From positions 660,001 through 724,000 of the forward strand of contig NC_091864.1 in assembly GCF_019399895.1 (NCBI RefSeq): a stretch of 64,000 nucleotides of DNA, read 5' to 3'. A model generated the notes under the pieces. The model made no database searches. It was not told where the DNA came from and saw only the letters and a list, made by a program, of their open reading frames with translations. The position numbers and the translations under genes were made by a program. Position 1 is the stretch's first letter. Each line of letters opens with the position of its first letter. Below, piece after piece: positions 25,601 to 36,859 of this stretch. Source of the DNA: Cardiocondyla obscurior. Its lineage: Eukaryota; Arthropoda; Insecta; Hymenoptera; Formicidae.

Positions 25601-26399
25601 ATAATTTTGATGAGAGCAAGCAGAGACGTGTGGGTTGTAATGAAAAGTAACAGCCGCAGGAAAATTGAAATTTTTGATGAAGGCCCTGAAGGACTCGGCC
25701 GACTTTTGAATGACAGCTTAAATAGATAGCCTTCTTTTTTTAGAAAACGAGCGTTCGTCCCATCTTTTCAGACCAAAAAAAAAAAAGGAGAGCTTTGAAA
25801 AATCTCTCTTTTATATGAGTACTTACAAAAGCCTTTTTTATCTGCAGTAAAATAGGCAAGAGAATTTGTAGAATATTAATTACTGCATGTAGTTTATCAT
25901 GCATTATGTTGGACAATAAAATATTGATAAATCTTTTGACGATTAATGTGTCAATACGTTAAGATTTAAATTATCACGTAATTTATCGTGTCGAATAATA
26001 CATTCCAAATGAATCGGGCAATTGCCACAGCGAGATCTCTGCTTTCTCTCTCTCTTTATCTCTATTTCTCTTTCTCTCTCTCTTCTTCTCCCAGCTGAAT
26101 ATTTCAGCATTAATCAACAGAGATTCTCATGAAGCGTGCAACCGGTTGACAAAATATTTCGACGTGTTGTACGTACATTCTGTGTTCACGGATCCGAAAA
26201 TCCCGTCTGGAAATGAGTATCGAAATCTAACGGGTTGCACGCTAGTTCAGTTTTCACATTTTGCATGTTTTTTTTTTTTCTTTTTTTTTTATCGCGCGCG
26301 AACGCGGAAATTCGATCCACATGGCGACGTTTCACGTTGCGAATTCCGCAAATATGTCGCGAGCATATTGGTTCGAGGTATAAATTTAAACGTTTATTG
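22640..26399. other. No gene supported
   Basis: Mixed composition, with pyrimidine-rich tracts near 24420-24490 and 26035-26095. A 100-codon open stretch at 25123-25425 on - has a signal-peptide-like hydrophobic core but also a strong donor-like site inside it (see rejected items). Confidence 0.5.
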
Positions 26400-27876
26400 A
26401 AAATTATAAAGCGTAGTTAGTTGGCGAATTGCCGATATAATTTTTGAAGTAATATTTGAAGTATAATTGTAAGAAGCGCAGTTCGACGATTGTCGATTTC
26501 AATTTCTTTGAGTGAAATTTAACATATCAACCAATAAAAAATTTTTTTATAGAAAAATGTTAAGTGTAGAACTGATTTTCTTCGATCGACTGAATAGTTT
26601 TGGAAAAAAACAATACTTCTTGGAAGTAACGTCGATATACTTGTATATGCAGGTATTCGCATTACGTACAAGTGTAATATATTCACGCAAATATATGTAA
26701 ATTATTTCATTATCAATTATGTATTTACGTGCGTATGGAAAACAACGTCTGCGTTATATATCTTTTTTTCTTTTTGGTTCAAGCGTATTTATTAGCATGA
26801 CGTCGTAACGGCACATATTAACGCAAATTAGCAAACTTTTCAAATATCTAATTAATATCTTATAATCTACAAAATCTTTAAAAAGTTAATACATTCAACC
26901 CATTAAAAAGTACATCGCGAAATTTGTTTAACTCAAAGCTAAAAGACTTACAACAAAGTTGTAAAAAGGAAATATTAAATAAACTTAGAACTAGAGCACG
27001 GAATGCAAACGTATAATAAGTACATTGCAAAAATCAATTTTAACAACTTGTTAATGTTAAAATTATTATAATTAAACCAAGAAACAAACTGATTATTTCA
27101 ATAGCAAGTTGAATAAATTATATGAGAAAAGTTATTTTTAAAAATGATGTACGTTTAACACGGCGCAAGTAGCCGTGACACTTATAAATTTTTATGTTAA
27201 CAAAAAACGATTTAAAAATAACTAAATTTAGTAGCTTCTGTTACTTAACTGTTAGATTTCTTATTTCATGACATTAAACTGATATTAATCCTGTAGTACA
27301 AAATGTGTGGAGCAATAAAACAATTAATTCAATTTTATTAAATGATACATTTCTTATACTTTCTTGCGAAATTAATTTCTTTTTTATTGCTGCATTTTAT
27401 ATTAGTAATAATTTTCTACGCACCGGTTCTCCATTAAGTTATTTTTGTTTCGAACTTCATTTATGTAATCATACTTAGTAATCACACTTATTAATTATCC
27501 CATCTTCTTAATTATTCTTGTTAATTAGTTGAGAAGATTTCGCAATTAGTTTATACTTTGTTTTATTATCCATTAATTTTATTGCAAAATAGTAAAAAAA
27601 AATAGTGCAGAATGATTTTACTGAAATTACATTCAAGCCGGAACTACATTAATTTCTAAGTTCGAAGTTCATCGCTCGTTGGTTTAAATACTAGGGCAGT
27701 GATTGTTATATGGCAGAATCGATTTAGCGTTCCGAAGAGAATCATTAAAGCCATAGAATCATAAGTAAAGTAAAGCAAGTTACTATATATATAATAAGTT
27801 TAACAAGTTTGATATTCTCTTGTATTGTGATAATACATTTATATATTATTGTGACACTGATTACGTTTTTTCTACA

Positions 27877-29323
27877 ATGGGGATAATAGAACTGTATAAT
27901 TATTTGTTCGATGAATTGTCGGGTGAGTGATTCTTTTTTTTTCTTGTTAAGTTTATTCATGTTTCTAATATATAATAGTAGCTATTTTTTACTTTAGAAA
28001 TTTAGTGTAATTATTAAAATAATCAGAAAAAAAAGAATAGTACATTTGTTATTAAAATAGAAAATCGTTATAATATCGTATACTTGAAAGTACTGATCAC
28101 AAAAAATCTTATTGAAAAGAGATGTGGCAAATAATATTTTATTTCATATGCGATAAGTTATCTTATTTTATATTATATTTTTGCAGTTCCACAAACTCGT
28201 GAGTGGTTTTTCGTATCCTCGGTGTTTCCACTAATGTTAATAACTCTCGGATATTTATATTTTGTTCTTTACGCTGGTCCTCGTTACATGAAAAATCGAC
28301 CGCCATATAACTTGAGAAACTTCGTATTAATTTATGACATAATTCAAATTCTGGTAAACGCATGGTTTGTGAAAGAACATTTTACCGCTGGTTGGAGTGC
28401 AGTACTTGCGAAATATCAATTTATATGTGGGAAACGTACAATACTGGATCTGAATGCGATAAGAGTAATACTTTATAGTATTTAATAATGGTATTATCGA
28501 ATCGAAAGATTTATTGAAAAGCCTTTATAGAACTTTTGCCAATAAGTACAATAATAAATTTAATTTTTAGCTTGTAATACGCGTTTATAATTTCTCCGCG
28601 TTTTGTATAATAAGTTTTTCAAAGAACGATTAATCAAGTTCTTTTAATTTTTTTTATATTTAGCTTATTATCGTTAATATTTACGCGGACGGTGCGTATC
28701 TATTATCTTATCAATTGCAATACTTTATACATTGTATATAATATTTTTGTTTCAGCTAATAGATATAGTATGGTGGTTGATTTTTCTGAAACTTTTTGAT
28801 TACGTCGAAACCTGCATATTCGTGTTGAGAAAGAAACAAAATCAGGTTTCCACTTTGCACGTGTATCATCATGTATCTAATGTGGTATTTTTATGGTATT
28901 ACTTAAAGTACGTTTTGGATGAAAGGGCAACGTTTATCTCGATGTTTAATTGCGCCGTGCATGTAATTATGTACATATACTATTTCATCGCTGCATGGAA
29001 GCCGAATCTTCAACCAATGTTGTCTCCGTTTAAACGATTTTTAACTAAATTACAGATGGCAAGTATCAATATAATGAATTATAATAATTATATTCATGTT
29101 TGTGGCATTTCAGTTTTTAATACTTTTATTTTTTTTTACATGAAATTAGGGTCAATTTGTCTTGATGATAATATTTCTGTTGCAAACCGCAAATCCTAAG
29201 TGTGAAACACCACGGGGGACATCTGTACTACCTTTCTTTATTGGAAATTTATTTGTATTTCTATACTTATTTTATGATTTTTATAAGAAAAATTATACAC
29301 CTACGCAAAAAAAGACGAATTAA
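27877..29323 (+). CDS. ELOVL-family very-long-chain fatty acid elongase, gene 1 (4 exons)
   Basis: Four coding exons: 27877-27922, 28187-28464, 28756-29058 and 29150-29323 (stop TAA 29321-29323), giving 266 aa, a normal ELOVL length. The family catalyses the condensation of malonyl-CoA with acyl-CoA in the ER membrane, the first and rate-limiting step of elongation. Motifs seen: GPRYMKNRPPY at residues 46-56; K120-x-x-D-x-x-E-T127; histidine box HVYHH at 143-147; N173-x3-H177-xx-MYIYY; TKLQMGQF at 205-212 across the last junction; several hydrophobic membrane segments; and a lysine-rich C-terminus (KKTN) resembling an ER-retrieval tail. The start is the first ATG of exon 1 in frame with the conserved body; intron 1 is GTGAGT...TTTTTGCAG. 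Intron phases are 1, 0, 0. Intron 3 needs a GC donor (GCAAGT), since no GT donor keeps the frame. If that site is not spliced, the protein loses its last membrane segment. Its paralogue lies tail to tail at 31414-33246. The exact ELOVL subfamily and substrate length cannot be read from sequence. Confidence 0.93.
29059..29149 (+). other. Probable GC-AG intron (intron 3 of elongase gene 1)
   Basis: Exon 3 ends with the conserved ATG (the M of the QM-x-QF motif) at 29058, followed directly by GCAAGT instead of GTAAGT. The only acceptor restoring the family frame is AG at 29148-29149, after a long T-rich tract, giving a 91-nt intron. The alternative acceptor at 29112-29113 (TTTCAG) is in frame but meets TGA before the acceptor region ends. 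The nearby GT in AAGTATC gives the wrong frame for exon 4. The paralogous site in gene 2 is ATG|GTAAAT, so a T-to-C change in gene 1 is the simplest explanation. Confidence 0.75.
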
Positions 29324-29373
29324 TATTGTATTATTTAAACGATATAATTAATTTATCAAATTAATAATTAAGT

Positions 29374-29379
29374 AATAAA
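29374..29379 (+). terminator. Poly(A) signal AATAAA for elongase gene 1
   Basis: Canonical AATAAA about 50 nt after the stop codon of gene 1, followed by a T-rich stretch. In this AT-rich domain the hexamer is common by chance, so the assignment rests on position. Confidence 0.45.
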
Positions 29380-31399
29380 TATTTTTTGATAATATTTAAT
29401 TTTTAATATACCTTTAATTATTATATTCATTTAAAATATTTATCGACGTGTGAATCGTCTATTCACTAAATTGATTAACTTCGCAAAAAAAAAAATTTAA
29501 AAAAATAAAAAAAAAATAAAAAAAAGAAAAACTTTAATTTAAAACTAAAAAAATGTTAAAACGTGGAGTTAATCGCTGTAGCTTCTGAACAGCTATTATA
29601 ATCTATTTTGTAAATACTTTGTTCAAGAATGTTACATATTTTAAATAAAATAAATGCTATTTTTAAGTTATGAATATTTTAATCACTTAATATGTATTTA
29701 ATAGTACCTATAATATTACATACGTTATTAATATATTACCTTAATAAGTTAATTAAAAATAAATATATAATTATAAGCTTTTATTTTTCACTAATTAATA
29801 AAGACTTAAAGTAACAAGAAAGAGAGAAACACTTAAATAGATATATAAAACTATACGCTTTTAAGTTTATGTTTAAATAATTTAAATACACATACACTCT
29901 GTACAATTAAATGTGAATGGCTAATAAGTATTGCCCTATTTATACTTAGTATTAATTATTCGGATTTCTTAAGCTTAACGGAAATTCATTTTAATTTTAC
30001 AAAGTCATTTACTTACGTTAGTGATGACTTTTATTTATCTCCATTCTATGTTTATGTAAAGGTTTGCACTTTGCTGCATACATATATTTGTTGTTGAATA
30101 TGATAAATTTGTATTTATTAGTTAACATTTAACATCGTATAATTTTAGATTGTTTAACATATTAATAACGAAATTGCGTAAAGTAGAAATTTGCTCTTGT
30201 TGCCTCGTACATTTTGAAAAGAGCATTTAACAATGGACGTTGAAATAAAATTGGTCGGACAGAATTTTGAAACGAAACGGGAGTGCTAATGTGAATTGAC
30301 ACGCAAGTACGCGCGTAAAAACAGAATATTAATTAAGAAGAGATTTTTAATAGCAATCAGTTGCATTTGTTGTTTATTGCACGTGGTTAAAAAATTATCT
30401 TGATTATTAAAACTTAATTTCAACACGTTTCTCGGACATCTACTTATTATTTCTTACAAATAATAATATAATTGATAAGGAATGCAAGTTACTTTATCTA
30501 TTCCTTTTTCTTTTTAATATGTATTCGCTTTAAATATCAGAATGTAAAAGTATATCAAGTTAAAATATATTAGGATTTTTTAAGAGAAATTATTAATGTA
30601 GTTAAGCGATATTAACAATTAATTTTGTAAACCAAAAATGTCACATACCTGATGCACCAAGTTTGACATTAACTATCAAGTATGTGCTACCGACATATAT
30701 CACGTTTGTCGGCCGAGAGTTTACCGATCTAGTCGAACTCTACAACTATCCGAACGTCGTGCACATTACCGATTGCGATTAAATCGGGTAATATACTTTG
30801 TAAAGAGTTAATATTATATAAACGACAATATAAGGGTCGGATTAAATTGACAGTGAAATTACGATACTGTTTGCCGTAAATAGTAAAAGTAACAGTCGTA
30901 GATATCTATACTTTCTGCATTTCTTGTATATTTAAATTTCTTTACCGATTTTTACTTGTTGAAGTTGTAATACTTTTTTAAATTTATTAAAACAAAAAAG
31001 TTTTTTTTTTAATAATATTTATAACGATTATTAATAAGTAACTAATACATTTAATAATACAATAAAGATAAAGATTATTTTCTGCTTAGGGAGGTTTCTG
31101 CTACAGGAGTAAATTGTGATGAGTTCTTTTATATTGTAAATTATTTATAACATATTTCACGTTTACAACAAAATTTATTTGCATTGAATTTTTTACAGCC
31201 ATGTTAAATTTTAATATTATTAAATTTCTAAATTATATTATAGTAAATTTTGCAGGAAGCAATTAAGTTTTATGTTAAAACTAATTTATTTTTTGTTAAA
31301 CAGTGTAAGAGAACAATGAAAAAACAATTTGTAATAAACGAAACTGATATTAACAATTAACAATATTTAGATAGTTCAATATACAGAAATATTTTGTTA
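29380..31399. other. Region between the two convergent elongases
   Basis: About 2 kb of AT-rich DNA between the two 3' ends, with A-rich runs at 29484-29530 and many short AT repeats. The one compositional exception is a GC-richer island near 30650-30780 (see its own entry). I see no elongase fragment that I can support here and no other gene. Confidence 0.6.
30649..30739 (-). other. Possible isolated exon in a GC-richer island
   Basis: On the minus strand a 91-nt segment is bounded by an acceptor-like TTGTAG and an excellent donor CAG|GTATGT (intron starts at 30648). It is open in one frame for 30 codons plus one base. It sits in an island of balanced composition inside otherwise very AT-rich DNA. 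The peptide does not match a family I can name. It lies downstream of elongase gene 2 on the same strand. It could be an exon of a non-coding transcript, a fragment of a dead gene, or chance. Confidence 0.25.
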
Positions 31400-31405
31400 T
31401 TTATT
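31400..31405 (-). terminator. Poly(A) signal AATAAA for elongase gene 2
   Basis: TTTATT on + (AATAAA on -) begins 9 nt after the stop codon of gene 2. This is close but possible in insects. Other AT-rich hexamers lie further downstream, so the functional site is uncertain. Confidence 0.3.
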
Positions 31406-31413
31406 TTTTTTTA

Positions 31414-33246
31414 TTAAGTCTTTTTAAGTTTCGTGTATGTCTTTTTATAAAAATTACGGAACATGAAGAAATTAATTACTACATTTACAACAAACAACAG
31501 GACGACCCAGTTACTTACGACAGTGCAATTTGGTATTACAAATTGTTGCGATGCGTACAAGATTAGAATAACGAACTGTATCTGAAATTTACGCAAATTA
31601 ATTAAATTATTTTCGATTTGATATATATTTCTGTTTATCATTTATGTAATGCATATTGAATTTTAAATAGTTCATACAATTATATTAAAAATATATAGAA
31701 ATGTATAAAAATGGATTGAACATTAATACAAACTACGAAATATTTTTTTAGTATTGAGAGATTAATTGGTTACAATATATTAAATTTAGTAAAGAGAAAT
31801 TAAATTATGCGAGATAAAAAAATATGGAAATAAATTTAAAAAATTTACCATTTGTGACTTAGTTATCCATGGTTTCATAGGTAAAACAGCTTTTTGAATA
31901 TCTGGTCCGCAGGCTGCTAGGAAATAGTACATGTACATTATGGCATGTATGAAACTGTTGATTATAGTTACAACTGTCATGGCAGTCACAGCGTAATATC
32001 TTACGCCTAACCATGTTAAAAGTAAAGTAGATACATGATGATACAAATGCAAGGCGGATACTTGATTGTTCTTTTTTCTCAATACAAATATGCCTGTCTC
32101 GACGTAATCCAATAATTTCAGCAGAAAGAAATAATACGTGCACTTAGCTAGCTACAATCATATTTAGACATTATTAATTTATGATGTATTATTTTGTAAA
32201 CGACACTATTTACAGAATAAAAAGCTCTTAAATGCTACTATACGCTATTAACAGAAATTGCTTTTTTCTTTTAATTTTTTTATTTAATTTAATTTTAATT
32301 TAATTAATTTTTTTGCTTTCGATAAAATTCAAAAACCTTATTATTGTGAGATTTTAACACACGTGTAATATTATAGAAAATAATTTATTTTTTACGGTAT
32401 TGCTTAAAAATAAAAACCTGTCGATCGCATATATTTTCTCAAGAAGTGGCTTACGTGTAAATTCTTACCTTTGCTGATGTATTATTCTCGGAATAATCAA
32501 AATCAGGGCACACTAATTTGACCGAGAATATACCGTAAGCAATATGCTTGTATACTAACCATGAATTTGCCACAATTTGAACGATATTGTACACTTGTAT
32601 AAACGTTTTTAATGAGTATGGTGGCCTGTTTTTCATAAATCGAGGTCCACAGCCAAGAACAAAGTACAAGTACGCGAATATTATACATGGAACTTGATAG
32701 GAAGAAGAAATGAATGGTAGATTGGCCATTCGAGGATCTAAAAATTGATTAATAGCTAGAAAATATTTTCAAACGCGTATATTATGATTTAAAATACACT
32801 TAATTAAATGAAACAAAATACAAACTGTACTATTGTAACAAAATTGATTTTAACGAAACACTATATTTTAATCAGTATTTAATTTCGTAAGTAATTAAAT
32901 CATAATTGATTCGACACAGACAGTCATGACCAACTTAGCAAGTGAGTTATAACTCTGCAAGATTATTTGTTAATTTATTCTTTAGAACACTAATGTTTCG
33001 CGTAATTTTTTTTTTTTTATTAATATTTATCACTGAAACTTATTTTAATTAATTACGTTAAGTCTATTTCACGCGTCGCGCTTGTCTTTGAAGTCCCGCA
33101 AATGAAGAGACATTTAATCCCGAAGTATTTTTTTAACGTCTGATTGCATTATAGCTAATAATTTGTCGTGCGTTCATCAAATAATAACATCAAAGATTCT
33201 CACCGATCTGTTGCGTCCAGTAATGATATATCCCTTGTGATTCCAT
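31414..33246 (-). CDS. ELOVL-family very-long-chain fatty acid elongase, gene 2 (4 exons)
   Basis: Four exons on the minus strand: 33204-33246, 32469-32737, 31849-32151 and 31414-31581 (stop TAA 31416-31414), giving 260 aa. All introns are GT-AG (donors GTGAGA, GTAAGA, GTAAAT; acceptors TTTTTAG, GATTGTAG, AATTTCAG) with phases 1, 0, 0, the same positions as in gene 1. Motifs: DPR at residues 15-17 across the first junction; GPRFMKNRPPY at 45-55; K116-x-x-D-x-x-E-T123; HLYHH at 139-143; N169-x3-H173-xx-MYMYY; TKSQMIQF at 201-208; lysine-rich tail KLKKT. By family it is an ER multipass enzyme condensing malonyl-CoA with long-chain acyl-CoA. Over exon 3 it is about 45% identical to gene 1 by eye, so the duplication is old. 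The start is the first ATG of exon 1, which joins DPR in frame. Substrate preference is not readable. A role in cuticular hydrocarbon precursors is an inference from insect biology. Confidence 0.95.
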
Positions 33247-33362
33247 AACTGATATATGATATAAATAATTTTCTAATTTATAACTTTTGTTTACTTCAAA
33301 ATATCACTATTTAACTAGTATTAATCGTTTCGTTATATTGCACGGCGGCCGTGACAGTCGGA

Positions 33363-33367
33363 ACTGA
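33363..33367 (-). promoter_or_regulatory. Possible arthropod initiator (TCAGT) of elongase gene 2
   Basis: On the minus strand the sequence AATCAGTTCCG matches the arthropod initiator TCAGT. It would give a 5' UTR of about 120 nt before the ATG at 33246. A TATAAATA-like string lies about 55 nt upstream, too far for a standard TATA-initiator pair. Assigned by motif and position only. Confidence 0.25.
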
Positions 33368-33775
33368 TTGTGCCCAATCATCTAGCACGCATCGTCATCT
33401 AGTCCTCGCATTGTATTTATATCGTAAATGCTACCTTGTACTTTGCTCTTGATTTGGCCTATAAGAACGTTTCCTGTATAACCTTATGAACTCTATAAGT
33501 GCTCATGATTATATACTACAATGACGTATGAGTGTGTTAATTATATCAATTGTAACAATGCAATTTTCATTCCAATTAGCATTGTAATTCATAAAAAGAG
33601 AACTTTATAAGAAGTACTCAATGGAGAAATTTTTTTTACAATAAATCAAGATAGTTTGTATACATTTTTATTTATAATACTTTTTTTTTTGTTTTTTTTT
33701 TATAAATAAATTTTTTTAGGTACGGGCGGTACATGGTCTTATTCTCTAATAAGAGAATATGTTAAAAGGTTTACT

Positions 33776-33834
33776 TATTTTATTGGCGACATATTTTATT
33801 GGTAATATCTCTATTTTATTGGCGACATATTTCA
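33776..33834. repeat. Short tandem repeat (TATTTTATTGGCGACATATTT)
   Basis: Two near-identical 23-nt units (33776-33798, 33812-33834) with a partial unit between. A small perfect hairpin (ATTCTCT-AATA-AGAGAAT) lies just upstream at 33741-33758. Confidence 0.7.
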
Positions 33835-36833
33835 TATAAATTTAATAATAAAAAGTAATAAAATTAATTAAGTCTTAAAAATGTAGATAATAAATAGAAT
33901 TGATAATTAAATTTAACATTTTTTATTTAACATATACTTCTAAATTATTTAATAAGTATTTGTGCAAACTCACTCGCTTTAGTAAAACTCTTGATCATCA
34001 TGAAATTCAAGTATACGTTGCAATTAAATCCAGCATTATACTTTCATGAATTATGATACTGAAGCATATTCATGTATTGACGTATAAAATCATTACCTAT
34101 TAACGTGTTTCTAATGAAAAAAAAAAATACATTAAAAAACTGTAAAAAGAAAACAAGCATTTAGGCTTTTTACGTACGTAATCCCAACTTTTTTAATTTC
34201 AACGAGTTAGTAAATGGGCACTTAATTATTTAATACGAGATCGCAGCAATATTTCTATTTAATAATTATTTTAATGAGTGCTGTTACGGCCACTCTCACC
34301 ATTTATTAACTCTGCTTAACACGCGCGTGTTAATTTTATTAAATAGATTTACGTGATCAGTACTTTTTATTATACGAGTCCGCTTCTTTTTCCGTAGTCA
34401 AGAAACGTTCATGCATTCTCCATTAATTCAGTTGTAACGCGTTACGATCTCTATGACCGCCCGAGTATTCGAAGTAACATTCCGGAGTAGGTACATACAC
34501 TAGACGGTGCATACAACGCGACGTGTGACGACAATACGAGCCTCGCGTGCTCGAATAGCTGTTGTTACTTCGTTACAGCATCATTTCGTGTACTGGACCC
34601 TGGCCCGGCCGCCGTGTCGCGGCAGCAATAGTTCAGTTCCGGTCGCGCGTGTGCACGCCGTGTGTGCACATGGCTCTTTGAAACACCGCCGTCGCTTTCC
34701 GCGTTCAAATGGCAAATAAATGCGCGAAATAATGACGAGGCTAACCCGGCGTGGATTCGTTGACGCTAAACCCATCGTTCCCGCGTTCCTTTTGCGCGCG
34801 CGGGCACCCACGCCAGCCCTTCGTGGATCTTTAATGATACGAGCGCTGCTGAGTATCACGGGGAGCCACACTAATTATGTTAACAATAAATAGTACATAG
34901 CGGAACGCTCTTTCTCTCTTACTCCATCGCGCTCTTCTCTCCGGCCCCTACGACGTCGTTATACGCAAGCTTTGTAATAATCCGCTTGGCGGAAGCTCGG
35001 AGTTTATACTCGGTATGCGTATGCGCTTTGCCGATGCTCTCCACCAGCCCACTTGCATTTCGCTATTTTATGCGCATATAAGTGGGAGATAACAAACGAC
35101 GGGTCGAGTCTACCATTATTCTGTATTGCAATTCTGCTATCTATATTATTTACCATTTGCTATTTCCGTTGCTTTTCTATTATGTCGTCACTACCATTTT
35201 TCCCTGGCAAAATATCAGAAAGCAGGCGTGGCACTTGAATTTTTCAATCTGTTGCGAAATGGAGGGGGGGGATGTACGAAAGCAATTGAAGTTAATAAGA
35301 CCGGTGTACGTTGTGCATTAATATAAATTTTATATTCTCATAATCCTCCGTTTCTGATATATTTTATGAAATTCGTTTTGTCACGGCGGTATAAAAATTA
35401 AAAATTATTTTCGATCGATGTACTTACGAGGGTGATAAATTAACAAAAATAGGAATACAATTTTGCGTTATCGATATTTATTACTTTTTGATCTTTATCA
35501 CTAACTCATCTTTTAACTGTCGACGTTTACGTCGAATTTAACCGAGAAAAGTAACTAGAAGTTCTCTCTCTATACATACTTTCGAGATAAGTACCAAGAT
35601 GATAACGAAAACTTTGCTACTAAGGAGCAACTCAAACTGCGACCGGAAAAGTTGCCACGATGTTGCCGGAAGGATGTATTTAGCATGGCTAATCGAGTTC
35701 TTCCGTAATCGATCGCGAGATGAGCAGTTCGGAGCTTCGTCGAAGCAAAATAGCAGATTCGTTCGGCGTCCCCCCGTCTGTGACTCTTTAAAAGCGTTTT
35801 CTTTCGTGATTTTATCGCAACGATAAAAGCCTAAGCGCAGTTGTCTAAGTAACTCGTCTCAATTAATTTCTATTAGATATCACGAATAAATATATTTAAA
35901 AGAAACAATTTTTTTTGTTACTGCAGACGCTTTTAATGCACTTTTCGAATTCGCAAAAGTACTTGCCGCTAACCCATTTAGATTCCGACAATTTCGGGGA
36001 CTTTAGACAATTGCCGGGGAGTGAGGGACTCGGAATTCGATTTCCGGTTCAATCGCTCGTATCGGTGAAATCTTTTTTCCTCGTGTGCTTATCGAATTTT
36101 GTTTTTTTTAAGCTCGGCGCTGAGAAAAGTAATTAGGGAAAATTCTAAATTAAAATTTCTACGATAGTTTGTTTGTTTTATCGTCCTGCTGCTCTATATC
36201 TTTGTAGTCGCGGCGAGAACACCGCTCTCGGACGTAATTTACACCATCGAGGGGTTGATCGGGCGTCGTTGTGTATCGACGGGAAAGGCGGGTTCCAAGG
36301 GCTGTCGCCGACAAGTCCGTTTACGTTCTCGAGATTGCACGAGTCGGATTTTCCCCCTCGCAGGTCGTTTTTCGCCGGTGCGCACCGACCTGCTGCTTTT
36401 TTTTTTTTTCTTTTTTTTTTTTTTTTTAAGGCGACCCGGTCTCCTTTTTTTCATCCTTTTTGCGAATCGCTAGGTAGAAAAAGAGGTCGTCCGGTAGATT
36501 GAGCTTGCCCACGCTTCAACGTTAGCATCCATATTCTTCGCCGGCTCGTACCGCGTCGTTTGTGCCGTGAATCGCGCGCATTTACCGAGCAAGGAGAGCG
36601 ACTTCCAAAGATTCAAAGTCCCTCGCGTATCGAGGTTTCACCGAACATCAACGTGTTTTTCTCATACAGCAAGAGTTTCGACAAAGTTACATTTATTTTC
36701 TACCGAAAATTTTGATAAAGAACGTTGGCGCTGTAAAATTATCAAAAATCGAGAGAAATAAAATCTCTTTTGGTTTCTACCCGATCCGGTCGTTTGCCAA
36801 ATCATGCAGCTAGCTCCGTGAAACAAAGCGAAT

Positions 36834-36859
36834 AAAAAAAAAAAAAAAAAAAAAAAAAA
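36834..36859. repeat. Poly(A) tract (26)
   Basis: Uninterrupted A run. A second A-rich run follows at about 36900. No retrotransposon 3' end recognised upstream. Confidence 0.9.

Larger units (their letters stand above)
26400..34400. other. AT-rich, CpG-poor domain containing both elongase genes
   Basis: By eye the DNA becomes strongly AT-rich and CpG becomes rare between about 26.4 and 34.4 kb, against CpG-rich flanks on both sides. The two confident genes lie inside it. The edges are approximate because no composition calculation could be run. Confidence 0.7.

Noticed and set aside
29111..29149. Alternative acceptor TTTCAG at 29112-29113 for elongase gene 1
   Set aside because: In frame but reads into TGA before the conserved QF segment, so it would truncate the enzyme.
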